The notes under the pieces are model-generated. The model was given only the letters and a program-made list of their open reading frames with translations. It had not been told where the DNA came from and did not search any database. A stretch of DNA of 64,000 nucleotides from Oribacterium sp. NK2B42. GTDB taxonomy: Bacteria; Bacillota; Clostridia; Lachnospirales; Lachnospiraceae. Numbering within the stretch: the stretch's first letter is position 1; each line of letters opens with the position of its first letter. The stretch lies in contig NZ_KE384187.1 in assembly GCF_000424445.1 (NCBI RefSeq), forward strand, positions 156,356 to 220,355, in the 5' to 3' direction. The translations under genes and the position numbers were made by a program. Shown here piece by piece: positions 1 through 8,815 of the stretch.

Positions 1-1
1 G

Positions 2-259
2 AGAAGAACTAATCAAGAATATCGAGGCTCAAGAATTATCCTATTCAGCACTCCAAAGCTCATACAACATATGTTCCAAGAAGGTGTAGGGTTATCAGAA
101 GATGAAATTGTAAATCTTCTTTCCCAAGGTATATCTGAAAATATCGTGATAATGGGGATTACAGATTATGATTTTAGAGTAAATGATAAAATTCCGATTT
201 TATGTAGAGAACTCGCTCAAAAAATCATTGAGCCGAATGGAATCAAGATTGTTTTTTAA
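2..259 (+). pseudogene. Partial reading frame at the window edge, unrecognised
   Basis: This frame is open from the first bases of the window to a TAA at 257-259. An internal ATG at 71 would give 62 residues. A second frame (3-89) also reads as plausible protein and ends with TAG, so a frameshift near base 60 is possible. I recognise no family. The next stretch is a broken DinD gene, so this is probably another remnant. It could instead be the true 3' end of a gene that starts outside the window. Confidence 0.3.
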
Positions 260-271
260 AATATCAGATAG

Positions 272-538
272 GTATATGAATTCTGGTATGCAAGAGAGTT
301 GATGGAACTGCTTGAATATGCTCAATGGAGAAATTTTGAGAAGACCATAGAAAAGGCAAAGACTTCTTGTGAAAACAATGGGATAACTGTAATGGATCAT
401 TTTGCTGATGTCAGCAAAATGATAAAAATCGGTAAAGGCGGTAATCGAGAAGTTGATGATTATATGCTCACTCGGTATGCCTGCTATCTCATTGCTGAGA
501 ATGGAGATCTCCGTACAGGAACAGAATTCCAAAAGTAA
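272..538 (+). pseudogene. DinD / BRO-N-type gene remnant
   Basis: The translated stretch starts after an in-frame TAG at 269 and matches the conserved N-terminal part of DNA-damage-inducible protein D as I know it: EFWYARELMELLEY, WRNFEK, KAK, DHF, KMI, IGKGG and TRYACYLIAENGD occur in order. Full DinD proteins are about 270-290 residues. Here the match stops at about base 505 and the frame closes at 538 after non-matching residues. There is no ribosome site or ATG at the proper N-terminus. The gene is therefore broken at both ends. Confidence 0.7.
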
Positions 539-947
539 GGAACGCTTAAGATTCGAAGAGCAGAGAGCCAAATATGAGCAGAAACTCCGGGAGCAGATCA
601 AGAAAGATGAAAGGCAGCAGCGTGAAAGGGAGAAGTCATTAAAACTGCTGATAGGTGAGCTTTTTACGAAGAACCTTCCCGATTATATGCTTTATGAGGA
701 AGCCGAGATGGAGAGAATCATTGCTGCGGCGATGGGATCCGATGCTTGCAGGGATGCTATAGAGAGCATCAAGGCAGAAGCCGGAAACGCTACAGGAACA
801 TCATCGGATGGAACACAGAAGCCGAGAAGGTCAGGTACTTCCAAATCGGATGACGAAGTAAAGAGGCGAATGATACGACGGTTTCATGAAAAATATGCAG
901 ATTTTTATCTTCCACGCATTGCCGAGAGAGGAAATGTGATATATTAG
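531..947 (+). pseudogene. 3' fragment of an unrecognised charged coiled-coil gene
   Basis: This frame is fused, out of phase, to the end of the DinD remnant. It starts with a strongly charged helical stretch rich in Lys, Glu, Arg and Gln, with a heptad look. An acidic helix, a Thr/Ser/Gly-rich linker and a basic C-terminus (KRRMIRRFHEKYADFYLP) follow. It has no credible start of its own and is probably the 3' part of a gene whose front was lost in the rearrangement that truncated dinD. The next gene starts 28 bases downstream. I do not recognise the family. Confidence 0.4.
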
Positions 948-975
948 CACTATGGCAGTGCGTGGAGGTGAAATC

Positions 976-1176
976 ATGGATATAGCAAAAAGAATAAGGG
1001 AATTTCGTGAGAGTGTCGGTGAGAATAGAACAGAGTTTTCAAAGCATACCGGTATCCCGGTTCGTACAATAGAGGACTGGGAATCGGGACGGCGTACTCC
1101 ACCGGAATACATCCCCCGGTTGATTGCATATCAGATGGAGTATGAAAAACTGGTAAAGAAAAGTAAGAAGGGTTAA
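976..1176 (+). CDS. Small XRE-type helix-turn-helix protein
   Basis: This is a 66-residue protein that is almost entirely one XRE/Cro-type helix-turn-helix domain. Residues 1-60 carry the typical pattern: a helix (IAKRIREFRESVG), the recognition unit (TEFSKHTGIPVRTIEDWESGRRTPP) and a closing helix. The ATG at 976 is chosen because GGAGGTG lies 6 bases upstream; an upstream in-frame ATG at 952 lacks this. Such small XRE proteins are DNA-binding regulators, commonly linked to mobile or toxin-antitoxin loci. No partner gene is next to it, only gene remnants, so its target is unknown. Confidence 0.75.
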   Translation: MDIAKRIREFRESVGENRTEFSKHTGIPVRTIEDWESGRRTPPEYIPRLIAYQMEYEKLVKKSKKG

Positions 1177-1255
1177 ACCCCTCGAATTCGATGGGTTTAA
1201 CTGAAGATCATTTGAGACGGATTAGGATGTAAAAACTTGAGGTCAAAAACTTTGA

Positions 1256-1546
1256 CATCAAGTTTTGCGGACGAAATTTTCGACCGCAAATATAAGTTCA
1301 AAGAGCAGGTACAACCCACATGTATTCACCGAACAGGGTTTATATATGCTTATGACCGTTCTAAAAGGTGAGTTGGCTACAAAACAAAGTAAGGCGCTTA
1401 TACGCACTTTTAAGAAGATGAAGGACTATATCATTGGCAACCAAGGTCTTATTGGGCAAGGCTTGTATCCGAGCTGGGATGCCCAGAATATGATCTCGGT
1501 TCATCTGGCGGAAAAGCTGAAGTTACCGGAACAGATACCGGGATAG
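1256..1546 (+). pseudogene. ORF6N-domain (phage antirepressor-like) gene remnant
   Basis: Residues such as KSRYNPHVFTEQG, YMLMTVLKGELATKQSKALI and FKKMKDYI are the hallmark middle part of ORF6N/KilA-N-type proteins found in phages and accessory islands. The N-terminal half is missing: stops and a probable frameshift lie just upstream (in-frame TGA at 1253). After NQGLIGQ the sequence leaves the family and ends in a foreign 27-residue tail. There is no proper ribosome site. It is a truncated, probably inactive copy, like its neighbours. Confidence 0.65.
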
Positions 1547-1556
1547 GAGAACTGCA

Positions 1557-2303
1557 ATGGAATACATCAGAGTAACAAAGGATAATCTGGAAAAGGAACA
1601 CATTTGCTGTGCGATTTCCAACAATAAGGATGTGCAGGTATCTTCAAAGAAGGCATGGCTGGCTGACCGGTTTGATGAAGGACTTGTTTTCCTGAAGAGC
1701 GTGGAGCGCGGCAAGTGCTTTATTGAATATATCCCTGCGGAAAACGCATGGGTTCCGATTGAAGCGGATGGATATATGTACATTGACTGTCTGTGGGTGT
1801 CCGGGTCTTTCAAAGGACATGGATATTCTTCAGATTTGTTAAATGCTTGCATAGAGGATAGCAAAGAAAAGGGGAGAAATGGGCTGTGCATATTGTGTGC
1901 TGCAAAGAAAAAGCCGTTCCTGGCTGATCCGAAGTTTCTGAAATATAAGGGCTTTTCCGTTGCGGATGAAGCTGATAATGGTATCCAGCTTTGGTATTTG
2001 CCGTTTGAAGAGAAGGCAGATACACCACGGTTCAGAGATTGCGCTAAGCATCCGCATATTGAAGAGAAGGGCTATGTTTTGTATTACACGAGCCAATGTC
2101 CTTTCAATGCAAAGTATGTTCCGGTATTGGAACAGACGGCAAAAGAGAATGGTATCTCATTCCGGGCGATCCATATAGAGAGCAGGTATGAAGCTCAGAA
2201 TGCCCCGACACCGATCACGAATTATGCTCTGTTCCATGATGGTGAGTATGTCACGAATGAACAGATGAACGATAAGAAGTTCTTGAAACTTGTTAACGGA
2301 TAA
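1557..2303 (+). CDS. GNAT acetyltransferase with YoaP-like C-terminal domain
   Basis: This is a 248-residue protein. Residues 1-150 form a GNAT (Gcn5-type) N-acetyltransferase fold; the acetyl-CoA-binding turn is seen around WVSGSFKGHGYSSDLL. The C-terminal 90 residues resemble the YoaP domain, with a thioredoxin-like YYTSQCPFNAKYVPVLEQ segment. The B. subtilis namesake is YoaP. The substrate is unknown. The start is supported by AGGAG 8 bases upstream of ATG 1557. The gene is full length and stands alone between gene remnants. The GNAT assignment is firm; the YoaP-like part is recognised from family knowledge only. Confidence 0.75.
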   Translation: MEYIRVTKDNLEKEHICCAISNNKDVQVSSKKAWLADRFDEGLVFLKSVERGKCFIEYIPAENAWVPIEADGYMYIDCLWVSGSFKGHGYSSDLLNACIEDSKEKGRNGLCILCAAKKKPFLADPKFLKYKGFSVADEADNGIQLWYLPFEEKADTPRFRDCAKHPHIEEKGYVLYYTSQCPFNAKYVPVLEQTAKENGISFRAIHIESRYEAQNAPTPITNYALFHDGEYVTNEQMNDKKFLKLVNG

Positions 2304-2460
2304 AAGGAAATCGGAGAGTATAAGGAGGACTGACGATATAATGGAATATAATGGATACCATGCAGATATAAAATATTCTGATGAAGATAAATTGTTTATC
2401 GGTGAAGTCATCAGACTTAATGATACACTGGCATTTCACGGGTCATCCGTAGAAGAACTT
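2303..2460 (+). repeat. Duplicated hicA-3'/hicB-5' segment (copy 1)
   Basis: These 158 bases match 12320-12477 with about ten differences. The copy spans the last codons of hicA, the intergenic ribosome site and the first 40 codons of hicB. Identity stops abruptly at 2460 (within GAAGAACTT), which marks the breakpoint. Confidence 0.9.
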
Positions 2461-2619
2461 ACAGTTCCCGATAGTATTTCCGCGCGTGCGTTTGAAGATA
2501 TGGATAAAGCGATCAGCAATTTTTCTGTAGCATGCCAGCTCGATAGTGCGAAGGAAAGGGTAAGAAAATCAGCTCTTATATACTTTGTGGGTGATGTGAT
2601 TCTTCGACTCAAGCGGTGA
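2341..2619 (+). pseudogene. Truncated hicB fused to a foreign tail
   Basis: From ATG 2341 the first 40 codons are nearly identical to the intact HicB antitoxin at 12355. The frame then enters about 52 unrelated residues (VPDSISARAFEDMDKAISNF and on), which look like a fragment of another small antitoxin-like protein that I cannot place. The ribbon-helix-helix C-terminus of HicB is missing and there is no hicA upstream, only its last codons. The product would lack the DNA-binding part. It could still be expressed because the ribosome site (GGAGG) was copied too. Confidence 0.7.
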
Positions 2620-2648
2620 TGATTAAAGAGAAGACGCCGTTGAATCAA

Positions 2649-2694
2649 AACCCGCTTGCACGATGGTCTGTTAATGCTATCGTGCAAGCGGGTT
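2649..2694. terminator. Bidirectional hairpin terminator
   Basis: A perfect 16-bp stem (AACCCGCTTGCACGAT and its complement) with a 14-base loop lies between convergent genes ending at 2619 (+) and 2702 (-). Confidence 0.7.
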
Positions 2695-2701
2695 GGTTCT
2701 A

Positions 2702-5365
2702 TTACTCACATTCCTTAAGATACTTCTTATTTTCGTACATGCAATCATCTGCTTTTTTAAATACTTCCGACACTTTGCTTTCGCCATGAAACCTTGCAAC
2801 TCCCATAGCGATCACAACACCTCCGTATTCCATATTCTTTTCATTCAATGCAGAAAACTTTGCACTAAGTGCATCCAGATTGCGATAATCATGATTCATG
2901 GCAATCACGACAAATTCATCGCCACCTATCCTGAACACCGGGCTGTGCTGGAAAACCTTACATATCTGACTGCACCCTTCCCGTATATATCTGTCTCCGG
3001 CCTGATGTCCGAATGTATCATTGATCTTCTTAAGTCCATTGAGGTCAAATACGGCCAAAGCAAACTCCAGATCCTTATTATTTCTTAATCGTTCATCCAG
3101 CTGCTCTTCAGCTTCGATATATGCATGCTTGTTTTTAACCCCGGTAAGAGCATCAATATTTGCAATATTCTTTGCGGCAGTCAGCTTTCGGGCATATTCC
3201 ATTTCTTTTTTTACCTGCTCATGCTCGTCTATTATTCCCACAATTATATGCGGACCATCATCTTCCTCAATCTTTGCGGCTCTTATACATATGAACCTGG
3301 ACTCTCCATTAAACATCATGCGGATTCTCAGAGAAAAGACACCCTTGCTTTCAATTTCATACAGTATGTTTTCTTTGGTAAAACTCGAAATGAATACGCC
3401 CTTATCTTCGACATGAACAATTTTTTTCCCTTTTTCTCTTACCTGGTTGTAGAAATCATCACCTTCTTCTGAAAGTCCCACATCATTGAATCTTTTGTCC
3501 AATACGACCTGGACAAAGTGATCGGTTTCCGGATCCGCAGAATAAATACATATATAGTTTCCTGAAAGTGCAGTTATCCTGCTGTAGGTCTTTCTCTCCT
3601 GCTCTATACGTTCAAGAGCTTCCTTGTGCTTTAGCTCTAAGTCATTATCAATATAACTGAGGATCACTATAGCCAGAGCAACCACACCGGTTTCAGGATT
3701 TATGGCTATCCTTCTTATGAAGAGGTGTGCTACGCCTTTATCACTTTCTCTTACGTCTACTATGGTCGGCTTTCCATCTCTGATGCACTGCTCCATAGCA
3801 TTTAGAAAATCAGATCCGATATTATCTTTGATCTCTGCCTTCGTTATAAGCCTTTTACTTAGCATTTCCGGGTGATGGATATTTGTAAAATCCCTGAAGG
3901 ATTTATTGCCTCTGGCAAGCTTAGTTCCATCATCAGAAACCTCAATTATAAACATTGGCATGGTATTAAAGTAACTGCCAAGCTTTTCATGCTCTCCGTA
4001 TGAGGAAAAAGACATGTCGTAAAGATTGACCTTGCCCAGTGCGGAATAGTACTCCGACTCCTTTGGGTTTTCAAAACCAATCTGTTTTCCTTCTTTATAT
4101 CTTTTAAAAATCTGCTCAATAGTCAATACATCGCAGAAATAATACCCCTGCAGTCTTGTACATCCGATTTCGTCAAGAAATTCAGCCTGTTCCGATGTCT
4201 CAACACCTTCGGCAACAGTCTCACTGCCAAGTCCGCTTGCAAGTCTTACAAGTTCGGTGATGATTATCTTACTTCGCTCATTCTCTTCAATCTTACTGAT
4301 AAAGCTCTCGTCAAGCTTGATAACGTCAAAATGAATTTGCTGTAATATATTTGTTGAAGAATTCGATTTGCCGAAATCATCCAGCCATACCGAGAATCCA
4401 TGCTTTCTGAATCGCTCTATCTGTGCCATCATATAATCCTTATCATCAAGGATGACACGCTCTGTTATTTCGATTATTATGTTGCCATGGTCAACTCCCG
4501 AGTTATCAACCCTTTTCCTTATTTCCTCAACGATATCGCAGGAATAAAAGTCGGTTCCCGAGAGATTTATGGAGTTCGGAACAACATATAAGCCTTCCTC
4601 AGACTGTCTCTTTAATTTCTTCAGTACCTGCTCCAGAACAAACAGGTCAAGTTTATACGCAATTTTAGCTTCATCCAATATGGAAATGATCTTCCTGGGC
4701 GCAAAATGACCTTTTTCAGGATCTATCCACCTTACCAGTGCCTCTTCGTTGCATACCCTGCCGTTGGAGGTTCTGATAATAGGCTGATAATACACCTTTA
4801 TCCATCCATCCGTCATAGCTGTTTCCAGGTTCTGAAAGACATAGCTTCTATCCTCAAACTTGTTCAGCATTTTTGCGTCAAAAAAGCGCACGGTAGATTC
4901 AAATATGTTTCCGCAGCTATCACTCGCTATTTTTGATCTGTCTGTAGCTGTGGACGCTTTAACCCGCCCCAGTTTGAAATCATATACACCTATTCTGACT
5001 GGTAATGTCCTGCCACTGTTTATATTCCTGAATTCCTTAACAAGCTCCCAGAGCCTGTTCCCCAGCTCTTTTGAATAAGTATAGACAGTAAAGTGATCGG
5101 CAGTAGTACGGCAACAGCTTTCTTTACCAAAGTGTTTCACAAGAAGATTTGCAACTTCTCTGATGAGCTTGTCACCTTCTGTGTAACCATATCTCTGGTT
5201 AAATGCCTTCATTCCGCAGAGATCCATGAAGAGCATGGCAGAGCCTATATCGCAGCCTGCATTATCCTCAAAGAAATCCTCTGCAAGCTCAAAGAACCGT
5301 TTCATATCAGGAAAACCTGTGAGATGATCGTAGCCTATTTTATTGTTATATTGTTCCATGCTCAT
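2702..5365 (-). CDS. Multidomain cyclic-di-GMP protein (degenerate GGDEF, EAL, PAS-like, GGDEF)
   Basis: This soluble protein of about 887 residues makes and probably also breaks the second messenger c-di-GMP. In order: a GGDEF-fold domain at about 1-165 whose signature is degenerate (TADHF near residue 90), so it is likely regulatory; an EAL phosphodiesterase domain at about 185-430 with EALVRW, EITE, DDFG, KLD and AEGVE intact; a PAS-like sensor region at about 455-720; and an intact diguanylate cyclase domain at about 735-885 with FRIGGDEF. No membrane segment is seen. The ATG at 5365 is preferred to an upstream TTG (5377); neither has a strong ribosome site. The gene is divergent from another GGDEF gene, with a 198-bp spacer. 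Confidence 0.85.
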   Translation of the reverse strand: MSMEQYNNKIGYDHLTGFPDMKRFFELAEDFFEDNAGCDIGSAMLFMDLCGMKAFNQRYGYTEGDKLIREVANLLVKHFGKESCCRTTADHFTVYTYSKELGNRLWELVKEFRNINSGRTLPVRIGVYDFKLGRVKASTATDRSKIASDSCGNIFESTVRFFDAKMLNKFEDRSYVFQNLETAMTDGWIKVYYQPIIRTSNGRVCNEEALVRWIDPEKGHFAPRKIISILDEAKIAYKLDLFVLEQVLKKLKRQSEEGLYVVPNSINLSGTDFYSCDIVEEIRKRVDNSGVDHGNIIIEITERVILDDKDYMMAQIERFRKHGFSVWLDDFGKSNSSTNILQQIHFDVIKLDESFISKIEENERSKIIITELVRLASGLGSETVAEGVETSEQAEFLDEIGCTRLQGYYFCDVLTIEQIFKRYKEGKQIGFENPKESEYYSALGKVNLYDMSFSSYGEHEKLGSYFNTMPMFIIEVSDDGTKLARGNKSFRDFTNIHHPEMLSKRLITKAEIKDNIGSDFLNAMEQCIRDGKPTIVDVRESDKGVAHLFIRRIAINPETGVVALAIVILSYIDNDLELKHKEALERIEQERKTYSRITALSGNYICIYSADPETDHFVQVVLDKRFNDVGLSEEGDDFYNQVREKGKKIVHVEDKGVFISSFTKENILYEIESKGVFSLRIRMMFNGESRFICIRAAKIEEDDGPHIIVGIIDEHEQVKKEMEYARKLTAAKNIANIDALTGVKNKHAYIEAEEQLDERLRNNKDLEFALAVFDLNGLKKINDTFGHQAGDRYIREGCSQICKVFQHSPVFRIGGDEFVVIAMNHDYRNLDALSAKFSALNEKNMEYGGVVIAMGVARFHGESKVSEVFKKADDCMYENKKYLKECE

Positions 5366-5511
5366 AGTATGTCTCAAACCTGAAAAACGTATTTTTGCTT
5401 CAACTGTATCTGATTATATCTCAAATTTTTATAATTTAAAAATCTGTTTGCCCCTAAAGTCGGCATAAAACCCGTTGAATATTATATAGTGCTGAAAAGA
5501 TAAGGTTTTTT

Positions 5512-5540
5512 TTGAAAATCAGATGCGACAAGTGTATAAT
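5512..5540 (+). promoter_or_regulatory. Sigma-A-type promoter for the membrane GGDEF gene
   Basis: TTGAAA (5512-5517), a 17-base spacer and TATAAT (5535-5540) lie 23 bases upstream of ATG 5564. Confidence 0.65.
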
Positions 5541-5563
5541 CATACTGCTAGTGGGGGGAAGAT

Positions 5564-6727
5564 ATGAGTTATTCAACGATAGGGATGCTTGCTATTTTTG
5601 TGCATCTCATAATAAATTTTGATTATATGAAACAGCATGCCAGAGGAACTCTTACCGAGGCAGAGTGCCGCTATCGGCAGTTTTTGTTTGCTGTAATGTA
5701 CTTTTATTTTTCCGATATTTTCAGGGGAGTACTATATGAGGCAGGGCTCTCAAAGCTTGCATTTATCGACACCACCTTGTATTTTCTGACTATGGCGGCA
5801 TCTGTATTCTATTGGACCCATTTTGTTGTGACTTATCTGAACAGGGAGAATCTGTTTAAACGGTTTCTGCTTTACGGTGGCTGGCTCATCATGCTTACGC
5901 AGGTGCTGACTCTCGTGATCAACTTTTTCAAACCAATCTCATTTTATTTTGACGATAACAACATTTATCATCCATTGATCTGCAGGCATCTTGCATTGGT
6001 GGCACAGATCATGCTTTTTGTGCTTTCCTCGGTGTATGCCCTGTATGTAGCCCTACATTCAGACGGATTTGAAAGAAAACGACATCGCACCGTTGCTTTT
6101 TCGGGATTCATAATGACATTTTTTGTTCTGCTGGAGATCTTTTATCCATTAACGCCCTTTTATGCTGTGGGATGCCTGCTGGCGACCTGCACTATCCATA
6201 CCTTTATCTATCGGGATAAGATAGAGGAGCGTTCCAGGGAAATAGGAACTATGAGAAGGATCGCCTATAAGGATGCGCTGACAGGTGTAAAGAATAAAAC
6301 GGCATACACGGAGGCGGTGGCCGAATTGGAGCACGGTGTCCGTGATGGAAAGCTGACTCAGTACGGGGTTGCGATATTTGACCTGAATTATCTTAAGTAT
6401 GTAAATGATACCATGGGTCATGAAATGGGTGATAAGTATATCAGGGAGGCCTGTTCACAGATCTGCAGATGTTTTCAGCATAGTCCGGTATATCGTATCG
6501 GCGGAGATGAGTTTGTTGTTATTTTAAAGGGCGATGATTATGACAATCGTGAAATGATATTGAAGGACTTTAATGATGAGGTACACCGCAATAAGCTGGA
6601 AGGAAAAGCGGTGATAGCCGTTGGCTGTGCTTTATATCGGCCGAGGGTGGACGGGACATATGATGATGTTTTCCGCCGTGCCGACAAGCTGATGTACCAA
6701 AGAAAACAGGAACTTAAGTGGAATTAG
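5564..6727 (+). CDS. Membrane-bound diguanylate cyclase
   Basis: This is a 387-residue protein with six or so hydrophobic segments in residues 1-215, then a GGDEF domain at about 225-387. The active signature RIGGDEF is intact, and the I-site region was not resolved. The C-terminal domain is very similar to the final GGDEF domain of the divergent neighbour (shared KDALTGVKNK-, FDLN-, IREACSQIC- and FQHSPVYRIGGDEF-type stretches), suggesting paralogy. The role is membrane-input control of c-di-GMP. The start has GGGGGGAAG 6 bases upstream. The stop codon lies 8 bases before the GH13 gene start, so the two may be cotranscribed. Confidence 0.85.
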   Translation: MSYSTIGMLAIFVHLIINFDYMKQHARGTLTEAECRYRQFLFAVMYFYFSDIFRGVLYEAGLSKLAFIDTTLYFLTMAASVFYWTHFVVTYLNRENLFKRFLLYGGWLIMLTQVLTLVINFFKPISFYFDDNNIYHPLICRHLALVAQIMLFVLSSVYALYVALHSDGFERKRHRTVAFSGFIMTFFVLLEIFYPLTPFYAVGCLLATCTIHTFIYRDKIEERSREIGTMRRIAYKDALTGVKNKTAYTEAVAELEHGVRDGKLTQYGVAIFDLNYLKYVNDTMGHEMGDKYIREACSQICRCFQHSPVYRIGGDEFVVILKGDDYDNREMILKDFNDEVHRNKLEGKAVIAVGCALYRPRVDGTYDDVFRRADKLMYQRKQELKWN

Positions 6728-6735
6728 AAAAGAAT

Positions 6736-8592
6736 ATGAAGAAGATACTATATTGCACTGCATTGCTGGTGATCGGAGCATTGCTTTCAGGAGGGTGCGG
6801 TCGTGGGGGTCTTAATAATGAAGACAGTACCGGGGCTGCATTGACAGAGTCATCGGATAAGAAATCAGAGGATGAAGCAAAACCTATGTCAGAAGAAGTC
6901 AGGAAGAATGAGAATGATCCTGAAATCAAACAGGAGGATTTTAAATGGTGGCAGAAGACAATCGCATATGAAATCTATGTAAAGAGCTTTAAGGATTCTG
7001 ACGGTGACGGGATCGGTGATCTGAATGGGATCACTTCCGAGCTTGACCACCTTAAAAAGCTTGGTGTCGGGGCAATATGGCTTACGCCCTGTTATGTGTC
7101 ACCTCAGGCAGACAATGGCTATGATATAGCAGACTACTATGCTATCGATCCGGCCTACGGTACCATGGAGGATATGGACAGACTGATCGAAGAAGCGGGA
7201 AAACGCGATATCCGTATCGTGATGGATCTGGTGTTTAATCATACCTCCAACGAGAATGCCTGGTTTACCGAGTCCCGTTCGGGAAAGGACAGCGATAAGA
7301 GCGACTGGTACATATGGGCGGATCCCAAAGAGGATGGAAGTGCACCTACCAACTGGCGAAGCATCTTTGGAGGATCGGCCTGGACCTATGATGAGAACAG
7401 AGGACAGTACTACCTTCACACATTCCTGCCCGAACAGCCGGATCTTAACTGGGCCAATCCGGAGGTTCGTAAGGCACTGATAGATGTCGCTGACTTTTGG
7501 GTAAAAAAGGGAGTCGGAGGCTTCAGATTGGACGCCATAACCTACATCAAGAAACCTGAAAAATTTTTGGATGGTACTCCGGATGCCAATGATGGTACAG
7601 TGGGCATTCATGCCATGACAGCAAATACAAATGGCATACTGGACTATCTCCATGAATTTAAAGACGCGGTTCAGAACGGTACTGATATTTTTACGGTTGG
7701 AGAAGCCAATGGTGTTTCTGCCCGTGATCTCCCTGACTGGGTTGGACCTGCCGGGGTCTTTGATATGGTATTTGAGTTCGGTCTTATGAATATCAGTCTG
7801 AAGGATGAAATGAACTGGTGCGTTACTCGGGAATGGACGCTTCCGGAATTCAAGGCTCTGATCACTTCCAGTCAGGAAAATACTTTGAAAACCGGGGGAT
7901 GGTATCCCATGTTTCTGGAAAATCATGATCAGCCCCGTTCCATAAATCATTTCCTGCCGAAGGGTGCCGACAGGATTTCCGGAGCCAAAGCTCTCGCCAC
8001 TCTTGTTCTCACCATGAGAGGTACTCCTTTTATCATGGAGGGAGAGGAGCTTGGATTTGTTAATGTAGCATGGCCTTCTATAGATGATTATAACGATATT
8101 TCGACCAGAAACCATTATAAGTTTGCAATCGATGAGGGATATTCCGAGGCTGAAGCCCTGGAAGGTGTCCACAACCTTGCAAGAGACAGTTCCCGTACTC
8201 CCATGCAGTGGGACAGCTCATCAAATGCCGGTTTCACCACGGGTACACCCTGGCTTCCTGTATATGATGATTACGAAAAATTTAATGTAGCCTCTGAGAT
8301 GGAGGATAAGGATTCGGTTCTTAACTGGTACATTGCTCTTTCAGAGCTTCGAAAGGAACATCCGGAGCTGGAGACGGGAGACTACACAGAGTTATTTCGT
8401 GAGCATGAGCAGATTTTTGCCTATACCAGGGAAAGCGAAGCCGGAAAGGCAACCATTCTCATAAATCTTTCTCTCGAGGAAGCTTCCTATGATCCTTCAT
8501 GTGTGGAAGGTGCAAAACAGCTTATCGGAACAAATGGTGAAAGTACTAAGGGAATCCTTGCTCCGCTGGAAGCAGTGGTTTACGAAAAGTAA
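6736..8592 (+). CDS. Lipoprotein GH13 alpha-glucosidase / alpha-amylase-family hydrolase
   Basis: This is a 618-residue glycoside hydrolase family 13 enzyme. The N-terminus is a lipoprotein signal (hydrophobic stretch then LLSGGC), so it should be anchored outside the membrane after an acidic linker (residues 25-70). The catalytic barrel shows YEIYVKSFKDSDGDGIGD, DLVFNHTS, FRLDAI (nucleophile Asp266), VGEAN (Glu323) and NHDQP (Asp398). These fit oligo-1,6-glucosidase or alpha-glucosidase-like GH13 members acting on short maltose- or isomaltose-type sugars; the exact specificity is inference. ATG 6736 is chosen because it begins the signal peptide; a GTG at 6718 is in frame. A strong terminator follows. 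A sugar-type binding protein gene lies convergently downstream. Confidence 0.88.
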   Translation: MKKILYCTALLVIGALLSGGCGRGGLNNEDSTGAALTESSDKKSEDEAKPMSEEVRKNENDPEIKQEDFKWWQKTIAYEIYVKSFKDSDGDGIGDLNGITSELDHLKKLGVGAIWLTPCYVSPQADNGYDIADYYAIDPAYGTMEDMDRLIEEAGKRDIRIVMDLVFNHTSNENAWFTESRSGKDSDKSDWYIWADPKEDGSAPTNWRSIFGGSAWTYDENRGQYYLHTFLPEQPDLNWANPEVRKALIDVADFWVKKGVGGFRLDAITYIKKPEKFLDGTPDANDGTVGIHAMTANTNGILDYLHEFKDAVQNGTDIFTVGEANGVSARDLPDWVGPAGVFDMVFEFGLMNISLKDEMNWCVTREWTLPEFKALITSSQENTLKTGGWYPMFLENHDQPRSINHFLPKGADRISGAKALATLVLTMRGTPFIMEGEELGFVNVAWPSIDDYNDISTRNHYKFAIDEGYSEAEALEGVHNLARDSSRTPMQWDSSSNAGFTTGTPWLPVYDDYEKFNVASEMEDKDSVLNWYIALSELRKEHPELETGDYTELFREHEQIFAYTRESEAGKATILINLSLEEASYDPSCVEGAKQLIGTNGESTKGILAPLEAVVYEK

Positions 8593-8601
8593 CTGTGAGA
8601 T

Positions 8602-8657
8602 AAAAAAGAGCGTCAGTCTGTGATCATCAAAGGATCACAGAGCTGACGCTCTTTTTT
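8602..8657 (+). terminator. Rho-independent terminator after the GH13 gene
   Basis: The long stem AAAAAAGAGCGTCAG...CTGACGCTCTTTTTT includes an inner CTGTGATC/GATCACAG pairing and is followed by a T-run. Confidence 0.85.
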
Positions 8658-8759
8658 CTTATAGCTGTATGATAACATAAGAACACAGCCATTACAAATG
8701 AGGCTATTTCGTGACCTAAGCTTGATTGAAATATCATTTTATCAAATTCAGGGAAAATC

Positions 8760-8800
8760 AAAGCGCCGCTTCCTTACTGCAAGACGGGGAGCGGCGCTTT
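8760..8800 (-). terminator. Terminator of the solute-binding protein gene
   Basis: An 11-bp perfect stem (AAAGCGCCGCT/AGCGGCGCTTT) with a 19-base loop lies 15 bases past the stop of the minus-strand gene; a T-rich run follows on the minus strand. Confidence 0.65.
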
Positions 8801-8815
8801 AGTCTGTGTTAGGTT

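Noticed and set aside
7099-8172. 357-codon frame antisense to the GH13 gene
   Set aside because: It is a shadow of a strongly supported gene with catalytic motifs, and it lacks a ribosome site and family match.
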